In this document: positions 21,486-33,279 of the stretch, piece after piece
How the letters are laid out: each line of letters starts with the position of its first letter
Numbering within the stretch: the first letter of the stretch is position 1
Assembly (NCBI GenBank): GCA_034670405.1
Contig: JAXDDX010000010.1
Coordinates: 6,607,501-6,671,500 of the forward strand
Length of the DNA: 64,000 bases
DNA from: Hoplostethus atlanticus
Lineage: Eukaryota; Chordata; Actinopteri; Trachichthyiformes; Trachichthyidae
Reading direction: 5' to 3'
Position numbers and translations under genes: made by a program
The notes under the pieces: generated by a model
What the model saw: the letters and a program-made list of their open reading frames with translations, nothing else
The model's database searches: none
What the model was told of the DNA's origin: nothing

Positions 21486-22401
21486 TAGAAATGCAGACAT
21501 GAACTGAAAGGAATTCTGAGAAGTTAATGGGATTTCAGATCAGATCTTAAAGAACACTACAGTATAAATCCTTGCTAAATCTCAAGACTCACCAGGATAT
21601 TATTAGCATGTGCTGAGGTACCTGAGCTATTCTTCAAGTGAATTTTGATTTATTTAGACAAAAAATGTTTGAAGGTTATTCTACTCTACTCATTGTCGCT
21701 TCGGATACAGGTATCCGCTAAGTGCTTTAAGTGTGACGTAAACAAAAAAAAATACAGGGAGTTTAACCGAAACACTCATCTGCCGACAGCAGCAGGACCA
21801 TCATCCTCCAGATCGATGGGATAATTGAGAGCAGCATCACCGAGCAGATATTCTGACAGCACAGGTCAAAGCTATTATCAGCACACTGACAGTGAATATG
21901 GGGGACGTGGGGGATAAGTGTCCCCCCACACTGTTTTCCGTGAGCAAAGTAATAACACACGAGCTACACACACACATATTATTGAAGTCCTAAGATTGTT
22001 AGTCAAGTCAAGTATATTTATATAGCCCTTTATCACCAACAAGCCTCAAAGGACTTTTCAGGCCTAACTAGGTCAGCCTGATAGACAGTCAATAATGACA
22101 CACAGTTGATGCAGAATGTAGACAACAGAACGCATAATGCCGAAACTGAAGGCTGTAGCGGCCTTACAGGAACACCTCAGCTAACTAAGGGTGCTTTCAC
22201 ACCTACCTTGTAGGACCAGAATTTGGTCCGACCAAAAGAGGTGGTCTCGGTCCGGATCAAACTGAACCATGGTTCGGTTCGTTTGCAGTGTGAAAACACT
22301 TTTTGGATGGTTTGAACTTTCGGACCAATTACAGGAAGTTGAGGCAGGGTATCGTCAATACAAAACAAAAGAAGAAGAAAAAGAACGGAAAAGAAGTCAA
22401 A

Positions 22402-22815
22402 ATGAGCCGTGGTAGCACATGGGGAGAGGAGGAGACGAAGTATTTAATTGCAATTTGGTCCGAAGAAGACGTAAGGAGTCAACTTGAAAAAACGCATAAA
22501 AATACCGACACTTTTAATTTATTTTCTGAGAGGATGAGAGAGAGAGGATATGAGAGGATGGGAGAGCAATGCCACCTGAAGGTAAAGAAACTGTGGCAGC
22601 AGTACATAAAGGTGCGCGATGCCATCAGGAAAAGCGGTGCGTCGACAAACGAGAAGGACAGTTTTCCTTTTTATGACGACCTGGATAGCATTCTGGGCAC
22701 TCGCCCAACAAGCTCAGCCATTAAGGTGGTGGAGTCTTGTCCAGCTTCCCCAGCTTCAACTGCGTCTACCGATGTGTCCAGTGCCACAGAAAACACTTCC
22801 AAAAGTGGTGAGTAG
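22402..22815 (+). CDS. Harbinger SANT/Myb-like (trihelix) DNA-binding protein
   Basis: Second protein of PIF/Harbinger elements. It binds the transposase and the terminal repeats and helps nuclear import (known for the family). The frame can be extended upstream to 22303, but the Met at 22402 (GTCAAAATGAGC) begins the conserved part: GSTWGEEETKYLIAIWSEED (helix 1), LFSERMRERGYERMGEQCHL (helix 2) and KVKKLWQQYIKVRDAIRKSG (helix 3). An acidic FPFYDDLDSILGTRP motif and a Ser/Thr-rich tail follow. The final GGTGAGTAG can be read either as Gly-Glu-stop or as a splice donor after GG, so a further 3' exon is possible. I could not identify one. Confidence 0.85.
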   Translation: MSRGSTWGEEETKYLIAIWSEEDVRSQLEKTHKNTDTFNLFSERMRERGYERMGEQCHLKVKKLWQQYIKVRDAIRKSGASTNEKDSFPFYDDLDSILGTRPTSSAIKVVESCPASPASTASTDVSSATENTSKSGE

Positions 22816-23644
22816 CTAAACGTTTGCTCCTTACTCAAACGTAGCCACGTTTTTTTTGCCTGTGCTTCTCATTTCTACTGTCATACTGCATCAACATTTT
22901 TTTCAGCAGTCCTTATTATTTCAACAGAGTACAGCTTATCCCAAAACACTAGCGTACAATGATGTAAACTAGGGTACAAGATATAATGAAACGTTGAAAA
23001 CCCAGCACTTTAATTTCTATGCTGTATTTTAATTTGTAATTCTGTTTTTTTACTTTTTCATTTTACATTCTAAACAGTTTTTTATGGCCAAGTCTGTTGC
23101 TGAAAAAGAAAGACAGTTATGCAGAAAGTGTATGTATGAAAAGAGCCATATTCTCTGAGTTAATTTTTGTTCAGCTCTTGTGTTTCTCCTGAGTCTGCAA
23201 AATGTGTTTGGTGCTAAAGGGCTATAATAAATGTTTGAACAGTGTGTCGTCTCTCCCTTACAATCAAACAACATGTACTGAAGTGAGTTGTAATTACGAA
23301 CAGAACAAGATCAACTATTTTAAACAATGAACTTTAGTAAAATAATGAATTTATTCTAGATGGTTTCAAAAAACATTAGAAGCATTACTGCAATACAAAG
23401 GCTGCAAGTGCCAAAACTGATATACCTATTGTAGATGGTTTCACTACATATACCAAAGCAAGACTGCAAAAGTTGCAAGTGGCATAAATGATTACACAGT
23501 AACCTAGGGCTGCATCTAACAATTGTTTGGTCTATAAAACATTATAAAACAATGAAAAATGTCCATCACAATATCCTAGAGCCCACAGTGACCTCATCAA
23601 ATGTCTTGATTTGTTTGACAAATAGTCCAAAACCCCAAGAATAT
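22816..23644. other. Spacer between convergent Harbinger genes
   Basis: AT-rich. No open frame of note. It may hold a small 3' exon of the SANT gene, since an acceptor-like TTTTTTTCAG occurs near 22898-22907. Confidence 0.4.
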
Positions 23645-25485
23645 TCAATTTATTATAATGTATAAACCAACAAAACTAATCATTGCAGCTCTACAGTAAT
23701 CAAAGCGATGTCCATACCTACAGAGTTGAAAAATGAGCACACAATGCATTCCTAATATTTGCCCCACTCCCACCACCAATGAGACTGCAGGGTCTGGTCT
23801 TGCATCATGATCTTCATCTTCATTGCCTATATATTCTTCATTGTGACTCTCACAAAAATTGTGGAGGACACAGCTGGCGGAGATGATGTCACTGATTAAG
23901 GTGACATGAAAGTCACATATTTTTAATAGGCACCTCCATCTTCCTTTCAAGAGTCCAAAAGCCCTCTCCACAGTCATTCTGGCTTGACTCAAGCGATGAT
24001 TGAAAGTAGATTGTTCTGGTGTTATGCCTCTGCCCTCCGGATATGGCTTCATTAGCCATGGTAGCAGTGGATACGCGGCATCTCCTAGTATCACGAGAGG
24101 TACATCAACACCCTGAATGGTTTCTTGCCATCCTGGCAAGAGTGTTCCATTCTGCCCTCGTTCATAAAGGGATGAGTTTGAGAATACGCGGGCATCATGA
24201 ACCCTCCCATGCCAGCCAATGTTGACGTCCCAAAACTTCATATTGTGGTCTACAACACCTTGCAGGATTACTGAGTAGAAGCCTTTGCGGTTGTAGTAGT
24301 CAGCTGGGTTGTGAGGTGGTGCCAGGATGCAAATATGAGTGCCATCCACAGCTCCTACACACTGTGGGAACCCCCATCTGTCACGGAATCCTCTGACTAT
24401 TTCTTCAAATTCTGCAGCTGAAGGTGTGTGTAGGTATTGTGGCTTTAGGGTGTCGTTGATGGCAGCAACAACTTGTTGGGTGAACACGCAAGCACTCGAC
24501 AATCCCACACCAAAGAGGTAAGAGATAGATCGGAGCTCGAGATTGGTGGCCAGCCTCCACAAGCATATAGCCACGCGCAGCTCCACAGGCACTGCCTGGC
24601 GGTATCTTGTATCCTGTCGAGTCAGCCTTAGGCGAAGACGGTCACAGAGATGATGGAAGGTGGTTCTTTTCATTCTGAAATTGAGCAGCCAATCTCTCTC
24701 TGTCCAGTTGTCACATACATGCTGCCACCAAGCATGACACCGTGGTTGGGCCCAGATGTTCCTGTAAAAGATAAAAAATTAAAACAAAACACAACCTAAA
24801 TACAAATACCATTATATTCAGAAATTATTAGGCCCTATGAAATCATTAAAAAACGAGGATCTAAATATAACGCATGCAAGAAGGCAAATGCCTTTATTTA
24901 TTTACTTATTTATTTAATCTGCAATGAACATAGTCTATTAGCCTATATGTTGACATACTGTAGGCTTACAGCTGTCAGTAGGGCTGTCATGATCATGACA
25001 TTTTAGTTGACGATTAATAGTCATACAAAAAACAAAACAAGGGTGGATAAACTCCTGGTGCCTGTCCTATAATGTGTATAATATACATTTCCATCGATTT
25101 AATGTAATAAATGCAACAATATAATCATGTTATTTTCAACACTTTGCTGTTCTGGATTACCCATCTAAAGTCTTATTTTTAGTTTTATTATATTATATTT
25201 TTACTTATTATCTTATCTTATTGTCCTATCAGTCATTGTAGTAGTAAGTACCACTCACCTTACTGGTCTCTCCAGAAACGGAGTTGCCAAGGCTCGCAGT
25301 ATTGCTTGCAGTCTTCGCCTCCTTACCTGACGGCGACGATATAATTTTTGCACGACGAGGACGTTCATTTGGCGGATTCGAACTAGTCTCGAGTACTGGG
25401 CTTGAAGTTGGTGCTGCTGGTAGTAATGCCATAATAATAATAATACTACAGTGGCAACGAAATGAGTCTGTTCATTCATTTTCAT
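23645..25485 (-). CDS. PIF/Harbinger transposase nuclease (HARBI1-like), 2 exons
   Basis: Exon 1 is 25259-25485 and exon 2 is 23645-24761. The GT (GTGAGT) and AG (TTTTACAG) borders join in phase 2 to restore ...ERPVR/NIWAQPR..., giving 447 residues. The N-terminus has an Arg-rich segment (YRRRQVRRRR). The DDE_Tnp_4 core has VGAVDGTH (Asp ~215), VILGDAAYPL (Asp ~303) and MTVERAFGLLKGRW (Glu ~341), so all three catalytic residues are present. HGRVHDARVFSNS and CVLHNFCE are further family signatures. A second exon-1 frame (starting at 25432) does not join in phase and was rejected. The product cuts and rejoins DNA at TAA-type targets together with the SANT protein. The copy looks potentially functional. 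Confidence 0.9.
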
Positions 25486-26415
25486 TCAAACGAAAAAGGC
25501 TACCCACCGAATTGACAACACGCCGACATCAGACGCACGCCCGTCTAGAAACCAATCAATGTCAAGTATAGGGAGACGCAGCCCACGTAGGTGATGACGA
25601 CAGGACGTAGGTATGTCATGCAAAGTTCTTTAGTGCGCTCGCAAAATTGCAATGTGAAACCAACACTAACCGGACCAAATGTATACAATGTAACAAAAAC
25701 ATGAACCTTGGTTCGGACCTTGGTCCGGACTTTCAGGTGTGAAAGCACCCTAAGTCAGCTGAAAATCGATCAATGTGGGTGCAATGTACCATGTGGCCAA
25801 TTTACCTCTTCAGATTGGCTTCTGTAGTAAACTGAGATGTGTGAGGCGTGGGAGATTCACTACAACATCACTACACTACAACATCAGAAAACTGGCAAAG
25901 GCAGACCCTGCATTTGGGAAGTTCTCATGCATCTCCTCCTGGTTGACCTGCATCACAGCCAGTTCTTTCCTCCAAACTGGTGTCATTGGTGTGTATGTCT
26001 CTTTACTTGTGGTAGGCAGAGAAGACGTTGCTGTGTTGACAGCCTATGTATTGATGCCTGCTTGATTTCATATTGTAGTCCAATAGTGGATGAACTAGCC
26101 TACGCAACTCATTTCCATCCATGTGTAAAAAGATGTGGATGCCAAAGCATCCGATACTCTTACACGGTTAAATATCATCAATCATTCTAGGAATTACTTA
26201 CCTTTTTGTTATTCCCACTTTCTCTCAACCTGCCTCTTCCACTTCAACTTCAGTTAGTGATTTTCTGCATTTCCCGGAACGACAACCCTCAGAGAATGGG
26301 CATGAACTTGTTGCATTCAGCTGTGTTTGTACGTGACCAGAGTCAAGTGGATATTCGTTTTTCCACCTTCAATAACTTCTAAAACAAACAAGTAAAGGCA
26401 AATTAATTAATATAT

Positions 26416-26545
26416 TTGTGATTATTGGAAGAGGAAGGACAATTTACAACCACTTAATATTTGAGAAATTATTTTTTATACATAATACAAATATTTACTC
26501 ATATATTGAAACCAGTGGTTGTAAATAATCACAAATATATTGATC
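26416..26545 (-). repeat. Dispersed MITE-like repeat family 3, copy 1
   Basis: Reverse complement reads TTTACAACCACTGGTTTCA ... TTGTCCTTCCTCTTCCAATA then ATCACAAAT. The same ends in the same order occur on the plus strand at 35567-35718. Confidence 0.6.
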
Positions 26546-26711
26546 AAGGCCTATAGTAGGCATATTTCATTCATTATTTCATCTCTGGTTTTCCTGCATT
26601 CAAGTCATATGTCAAAATACGCTATGCAGCAAAGCTTGTTGATCAAAGCACTTTTTGCTATTATTAAGATACCAGTCTGTTTCTGGTAGTGGCTTGCAGT
26701 ATATTCCAATG

Positions 26712-26850
26712 TGATACTTAATTGATCCCCATGGGGAAAATTCTCTTTTCTATTGCCCCCCACACACAGGGAGGCCGGAGGTCAGCTATAGAACAGCATC
26801 GCTAGAGTTGGTAGGGATTCAGTGTCTTACTCAAGGGATTCAGTGTCTTA
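26712..26850 (+). repeat. Dispersed repeat family 2, copy 2
   Basis: GATACTTAATTGATCCCCAT, GGGGAAAATTCTCTTTTCTA and GGAGGCCGGAGGTCAGCTAT, then GGGATTCAGTGTCTTACTCA. This parallels the copy at 18535-18655. Confidence 0.65.
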
Positions 26851-27279
26851 CTTCTATATGTTACTGATAATTCCTAGAGCACCTCTCTAAGCTAGTGTTG
26901 TCCAAAGAAAGGGTAATGGTCCAGATGTGGGTCGCAGGAAGATAAAAATGTGTCCCTAAATTACTCTGGAGAACAGGAGCCCGTCTGTTATTCAGCCTAT
27001 CTCCACATCAAAATGTTCCTCTTTTAGAAACTGGCAGGCACTGTTTTAATTCACCATTGCCCTCATTTTCATCCATTCCAGCATCATCTGCTTTCCTACC
27101 ACTCCCCCCCCACCCTTCTCCTCCTTTCCACCAACTCCTAAATGTTAAATGTCAGCTTCTGTCCTTCCTCCTCCCCTGTGTCACACGACCACAGCAGAGC
27201 TGCATGACTTGTTCAGCCAACAATTCACCTTTCAGCCAGAAGCTAATGAGCAGGAACATGTTTACCTTAGAGAACAACC

Positions 27280-27345
27280 AGTCAGTCAACCAGTCAGTCA
27301 GTCAGCCAATCAGTCAAACAGTCAGTCAGTCAATCAGTCAGTTAA
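27280..27345. repeat. (CAGT)n-type minisatellite
   Basis: CAGTCAGTCAACCAGTCAGT and similar: about 16 units of CAGT with interspersed CA(A)T units. Confidence 0.9.
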
Positions 27346-27485
27346 ATATTAAGAACATAATGGCAAACATCATGAAATACAGATGTTTGACAAACATCAA
27401 AGTCATCATCAAGGACATCAGCGCCGTCTCAGTCACCATGGACAACAACTGTTCAACCATTCTACCCACAAAAACCAGGCACCAG

Positions 27486-27571
27486 AATCATCTGTCTGAC
27501 TGCATTACACACATTTTCTCTCTCCACACATACAATCATCTGTCTGACTGCATTACACACATTTTCTCTCT

Positions 27572-27580
<9 letters not shown>
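27486..27580 (+). repeat. 50-bp tandem duplication next to (CA)n
   Basis: AATCATCTGTCTGACTGCAT followed by TACACACATTTTCTCTCTCC occurs twice, 50 bp apart. The second copy passes directly into the (CA)n run at 27573-27622. Confidence 0.9.

Positions 27581-27622
<42 letters not shown>
27573..27622. repeat. (CA)n microsatellite, ~24 units
   Basis: Uninterrupted CA run following the 50-bp duplication. Confidence 0.97.
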
Positions 27623-27626
<4 letters not shown>

Positions 27627-28029
27627 AATAAGAATTATCATAATCAGGAAAGAGCTCTGCTTTCAAGGGACTGGCAGCATTCTGTAAAATCCAAATAGTT
27701 CACTGAGCAGAGAGAATTAACCTCCCAAGCAAATGCCACTTACTACCACACAACGAGAGACAGACGCACAGCACCAGCTTTCTACACGCGTGAGAAACAA
27801 AGACATTAGAGCAACAGTCCTCCATACTTCTCTATCAGCCTTCTATCATCCCACTCTCTATTAACCCTCTAGCAGCCCTCTTTACCCCTCTATTACCCCT
27901 CTACCATGCCTCAGTACCCCTTTACCAGCCCTCTATCAACCCTCCATACCCCTCTATCAGCCCTCCATACCCATAAACCATCCTTTCTTACCCCTCTACC
28001 ATCCCCTCCATACCCAGTGACCATCATAT

Positions 28030-29258
28030 CCCTTTTCCACCAAAGCATTTAGAGGGCTGGTTCGGAGCCGGTGCCTAATCTCGAACAAGTTCTTCGCGTT
28101 TCGACAGAAAAGAACCGGCTCTCAGCCAGGAAAACTGGTTCCAGAAAGTCACCAACACTTTGCTGGTCTAGAACCAAGAACCGCTTACGTCAAGGGCTGG
28201 GGGCGGGATTATCGTGACCAACCAAGACCAACTTTGTGACCGCCATTTTTAAAAAACAGAGCTTCAGATAGATAGATAGAAACTTTATTTATCCCGAGGG
28301 AAATTGCAGAAATGGAAATAAAATCGAAACAGCAGTGGTCCGTGGAGGAGACAAACTGTCTAAACTCGAAGGAGTTTCAAGAACAAAACCAGTCTTGGAA
28401 CAAATCCAGCGCAAGATGGCTTCTGCGGGGTTCGACAGAAACGTCGAACAGATAAACAACAAACTGAAGAAATTAAAAAAGGACTACAGGGACCAAAAGA
28501 AGGACCTGGTCGGCCACAGAGAAATCCCCATTTCGACATACTTGACTCGGTCCTCGGCGACAGACCGGCGTTATGCCGAGTTCTGCCGAGCGGAACATTG
28601 GTTTAACAACAAGCCATAATATAAGCTATAACGTTAATCTTTTGTGAAGAGAATTCTTATTTTTATACTATTACTAACCTTCACTATTGTTATTCATCAA
28701 TGACAATATATAGTCAATATGAAACAAACTAATAAAAATTGATCATACAACATCACATCCATTGCGTTCTGTGGAAATATACAGGGTCACATGCATGAAA
28801 TTCACACTTTCAACAATTCATAAACCACGCTATTTAATCTGTATTGTTATTACATGTGTGCTGGGTGATAAATGGAAGTTGTTATAGATTATTTCTGGCT
28901 AAATTGTGTACCGATTCAGTGTTTGACGCTGCTGATATGGAGGAACTCATTCAACATTAAACTCTCTCATCAAGTGTAACCCTTGTTTATTGTGTAGTTT
29001 ATATAATTCTTCCGTTAGCTTGGATCCAAGTGCAGTATACAAATAAGTATATATAAATAATAAGTAGTATACAATAAAACACGGGGTTTAATCTCGAACA
29101 AGAGACATATACAGACGTATACAGTGACGTAATGACGTGGCTCTCTGGCCCGTGGAAAAGCAAACCGGTTCTTAGAAGGTTCGCAAGTTGAACCAACTCC
29201 GAACCGGCACTAGCACCAGCCCAGAACCAGCACTAGTTTCGTGTTGGTGGAAAGGGGG
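28030..29258. mobile_element. Harbinger-like non-autonomous element with SANT relic
   Basis: The ends are imperfect inverted repeats (CCCTTTTCCACCAAAGC at the left, reverse complement CCCCCTTTCCACCAACACG at the right). Both sides are rich in GGTTCGGAGCCGG/GAACCGGCAC-type sequence, an arrangement common in fish PIF/Harbinger elements. It contains a broken SANT/Myb-like frame but no nuclease. Target duplication could not be fixed. A fragment of repeat family 2 (ACTTTATTTATCCCGAGGG) preceded by GATA units lies inside. Confidence 0.65.
28312..28619 (+). pseudogene. SANT/Myb-like protein, truncated and frameshifted
   Basis: Begins MEIKSKQQWSVEETNCLNSK in one frame (WSVEET is the start of SANT helix 1). 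After about 28380 the conserved sequence continues in another frame: RTKPVLEQIQRKMASAGFDR, NVEQINNKLKKLKKDYRDQK and KDL. The part of helix 1 that usually holds AIW is missing, and the tail (YLTRSSATDRRYAEFCRAEH) departs again from the expected frame. It lies inside a Harbinger-like element and is distinct in sequence from the SANT protein at 22402. Confidence 0.75.
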
Positions 29259-31412
29259 TGTCAGATGCTCTGTTATCTCGCAACCTCTCAGCACTGTAAC
29301 CTAGCAACAATATTCAGAGGGTGAAGGAGAGTGTTCTTCAGCTGGAGACAATTCAGTCAGAGTTCACAAATTGTGCCGGCTGCCAGCTATTTAGCCACGT
29401 ACTAACAAGCAGTCTGCAGGCTACTTTTTTTCAGGTGAAAAAACAAGTATTTACAAGTATTCATGTTCTGTAAAACATGTCACACTGATACCGATCGGGA
29501 GTGCCCATTTCTGATAGTTGCCATCACCCCTCTTGTAAACAGCCTACTGATGATTTGACCCTAGCTTCCTTGTGCGCACACACTGTCAAACTTGCTTCAT
29601 TCCACACAAAGAAGTCAATGCATGGTGGTGGTTGCGCTCATATCTACAGCTAGCTGGTAACGTTGTGCAAAAACTGATGGCTTGCAAGCCCCTCGAACAG
29701 GTTTGATGAGAGTGGGTACTGGTTTGTTTAGCTAAATCTTTCAGCTAAATGATGAGTTATGTTAGTCTGTGTCATGTTTTTCTGTTTACTATAGAACTGT
29801 GTGTGGGTGTTATTCAGAAAGACAGTGTGTGTGTGTTTGTGTATAACTAGCAAGAGAGACGATAGAGACACAGCAGAGCAGAGAGCTATGAAATGAGGGG
29901 TGGAGTGTGTTTCTTGCTGATACTATTCCAACTCTCTGAAATGCTGAATAATGAATGAATGATGGTTCATTTGAATGTAAAGTAAAGTAAAGTAAAGCAT
30001 AACATAAAATAAGAATATTCATTGATAATATTTGTTGCATAATTTCCACATAATTAGATCTTATTTTATGTATTTCATAAATAAAAGGTATGTATAGATT
30101 ATACAATAATTTGTACCTACATAACTTTTCCTTCTTCAAAATTATTGAGTACATAAATCCACATATGATCTCATTTTATATATACAGCTGTGAAATTGCA
30201 AACTCTGAGAAAAAGGAGAAGGCATAATGGCTTAGGAACAGGAAGACTGGCTATGTTTATTATCTCTGTATCTGTATATACGTAACAGTCTTTGCAGAAA
30301 GTGTTAACTGTTAGTGTAATACATCTGACAGGAGAAATACGTAGCCACATTTAACAGGCCTTAGAATTGAGTGCTGATATAGCAGAGAATAAAGCCATCA
30401 AAATGCATCAGAGGCCACCAAATCTCCAGTGGAATATACTCTCAGACCCCCCCTAGCTGGCTACTCTTTTCCAGTCAGCTGGCAAATCCATGAAAAAAAG
30501 GAGAACCTTAGTGCTGTTGGGATGTTGCAAAATCACCACTGGATATCTGGGGGTTCACTGTCCAGTGACTGCTGTGGAGCAGCATGCTAAGAGGGCACTT
30601 CACCAGTTATTGAGTGGCTGAGTGTGCAGTTTGGACCAGTACATTCAATATTCACGAGGCCAGATTATGTTGACACTGAGGAGGCATAGGATACTGACTA
30701 ACGCTTCTCTGTGTGGCTTCTAGTGAGTTTCGAGTGGTTTATCTGCCTCTAAGCTTTTGCAGAGCGCTACAGTATCAGGTATTGGAAACAATGATTAGGT
30801 TGAGAGAAGCATTCTATCCTCTGGTGATACAGAGGATGTGACAGATGTTTGCTATTTGTTGGGAGAGATAAACTAATATTTAAATCACTGAACACAACTC
30901 TTCTTCAGACAACAGCTTCTGGCATCTCCACAGGATGTGATGTAACTCTCCCTTTGTGCAAGTAACTTAGGGTGACTATCAAACTAGGGTGGCTTGTATA
31001 ACAGAAAGAAGGGGTATGTAATTTGGTTTAACTTGGCACATTCCATTACAGATGTTTGGTTGATTTACACCCACAACACCTCCAGAAGGCTGGGCAATAC
31101 TGCCCTCCTCTATTCTTGCTCTCAACACTGATCAGATTACATGCATTTATTAGCAGGACTGCTCTCTCTATTGTACACGCAGAAAAAGTAGTTTTCTTCA
31201 AGGGTTCTTTGGTCAGGACAGTGGTTCTATACAGACCTGTGAGGACTCAAAGAACCCATTGATTTGCTATAAACAAATGAATAGCAAATTAGCATAAAAC
31301 CACAGTGTGGTTCTTAAAATGTTATTTCACTCCTTGGTTTGGAACATTTCATGCATTCATTCCAGCATTGTAAAAGTTCTCAATAGAACTGATTCAGCAT
31401 GGTGTTATAGAG
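29259..31412. other. Intronic DNA, no gene seen
   Basis: AT-rich, with short GT runs at 29825-29843. I see no domain-bearing frame. Confidence 0.4.
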
Positions 31413-31598
31413 CAGTGGTTTCAATCATGTGCCATTGTGACCAAAGAGGCTGCAGCTTTTCATGCCAGCTTATTTCACTGATTAGTTCCCTCACTCGGGT
31501 TGAAAATGTGCTAATCAGAGACATCAGCTGGGGTAGTGTTTGGTTGGAATGAAAACCTGCAGGCTCATTGGTCACAATGGCACATGATTGAAAAGTTG
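31413..31598. mobile_element. hAT-like MITE, 186 bp
   Basis: The left end is CAGTGGTTTCAATCATGTGC then CATTGTGACCA. The right end is the inverse, TGGTCACAATGGCACATGAT then TGAAAAGTTG. It is flanked by 8-bp near-identical sites TTATAGAG (31405-31412) and CTATAGAG (31599-31606). Size, ends starting CA(G), and the 8-bp duplication fit a hAT-type MITE. No coding capacity. Confidence 0.82.
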
Positions 31599-33250
31599 CT
31601 ATAGAGAATTTTTCTAAAAGGGTTCTGCTGTGTTACAGGCCATAATATAGAAACATGTTCTGGTGTACAGTATATATAGAGAGAGATGCACAAAGATAGA
31701 GAGAGACAGGCCAGTGAACGAAGGTCTATAAGAGAGCAGCTCCACCTCCAGCCCTGAACAGAGCTACTACATAACACTTCCCCTGGCTTTGTTGCTGTTG
31801 TTACTCAGTACAGAGAGGCTGAGATTTCAAGGTCGGGATTTCGAGGCTGAGCATGCTGGGTAGAAAAGGTTGAAACGATATGCAGTACTGGTAGAGGAAA
31901 TGGTTGGTATTAGAGGTCTTTCCATTTCCTAGCATTGAGGCAACAATGTTTGATTGATTTATTTGATTTTGCTTTAAACAGGCAGGGCAGGCACAAAACC
32001 GTATTTCCATTGACAGACTGGTACCACACAGATGTTTTTCATTGAGATGGTTTATGCCAAAATCAGTACTTGGTTTGCAGAAGTCCCACGTTGTGCAGTG
32101 GTGGCATTCAACAGCCACACAAACCTGATGTGAATCACAGCAGAGGCTTGTGAGGGGAAGACCAATTGTAATCATGTTCATGTTACATGTGATAATAGTG
32201 TTTTGCACAACCCCAGCCCCCTGTCCTTTATCCACATTGGCAGTGTTTGTTTATTTCAGGACTTTAGGGGGAAACTGGGCAATTCTGCTGCTGGGTTTCA
32301 TCCAGCGAGAGCTGATTATTTCTGGCATGTTCCAGAGGGCTTTTTAACCCAACAGACTGAAGGCTGAAATATTTAACAGTCAGAAAGTCACAGAGTGGCC
32401 TGCTGGTCGTGTGCCACAGCAACACCCAACCATCAATCTATATTTCATGTACATGAGTGAATGAATGAATGAATGAATGCATGAATGAATTTCTTCAGCA
32501 TCTTCCTGGGGAGGCTTGATGAAAAAATATGGAAGTAAAGAAAGAAGTAACAATGAGAAGTTGAAGGCTCAGCAAAGCTGCTCTGCTCAAAGCTCCATAA
32601 CTCATGGCAGAACTCATAGACCATTTCTCATAGGTTTCTACATTTACATTTATGGAATTCAATAGACTTAGATCTAGAGCAACTGAATGAGCAGGCAGGG
32701 GTTCATTGTCTTGCTCAAGGACACTTTGAGAGGACCCATGAAGTTGATGAATACATGTAATGCTAGGCTACTGAGAAACAAATTCAATTTAGAGGAAACA
32801 CACAAAACCAAACAGCAGAGGTATGTGGGCAGCTGGTCCTTGCTCAAAGACACCATGGACAGTAGGTGAAAGTTTTTCTCATTCAGTCCCCTCTAGATTT
32901 TCTGAGCTGATGCAGGAATTTGAACTGGCAATCTTCCAATTACAAACCTACTGCTCAGGAGCCTGTGTGACCATACTTATTACACACTTCTCAGTGACAT
33001 TCTAAGAAATCCACAGTTTAGTATTTGCTTTACTACTCTGGTGGTGAGCTGTCAGGGAAAGCACAGTGGGTCAGGTGTGCTTTGAGATTTAGTTTAAACA
33101 TGAAGCCAACAAAACTGAGAGTAATGCTGCAATTCAATTAAGCAGGTACACAGTGACAGAATGGAGTGATATGTATAGTCTTCTGTCTGTTGTATGTCTT
33201 GGCATGTCCCTGTGCACTGTGTATAAGTATGTACTGTGCTACTATGTTAG
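31599..33250. other. Intronic DNA with repeat scraps
   Basis: (GAAT)n at 32456-32486, and SINE-like phrases at 32640-32730 (CATTTACATTTATGGAATTC, CTTGCTCAAGGACACTTTG) and 32885-32960 (GGAATTTGAACTGGCAATCT). No gene seen. Confidence 0.45.
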
Positions 33251-33279
33251 CTGGTAATAAGCTCTGCTGCTGGTCCCCC

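Larger units (their letters stand above)
22189..25750. mobile_element. PIF/Harbinger transposon, structurally complete
   Basis: The ends share GGGTGCTTTCACACCT as perfect 16-bp inverted repeats, flanked by TAA duplications (22186-22188 and 25751-25753), as expected for PIF/Harbinger (3-bp TAA/TWA targets). It encodes the two usual proteins in opposite orientation: a SANT/Myb-like protein (+) and a DDE_Tnp_4-type nuclease (-). No stop or frameshift was seen in either recognisable frame. It is inserted in sequence GCTAAC-TAA-GTCAGCTG within a dispersed repeat. Confidence 0.92.
25751..28029. other. Intronic repeat DNA between two Harbinger-type elements
   Basis: Contains a MITE-like repeat at 26416-26545, family 2 repeat at 26712-26850, (CAGT)n-like sequence at 27280-27345, a 50-bp direct duplication at 27486-27580 running into (CA)n, and a degenerate CCCTCTATCAG-type array at 27810-28020. 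No gene. Confidence 0.5.

Noticed and set aside
25229-25432. Alternative first exon of the Harbinger nuclease (MALLPAAPTSS...).
   Set aside because: Its phase at the GTGAGT donor does not join in frame with the exon ending at 24761. The frame starting at 25485 does.
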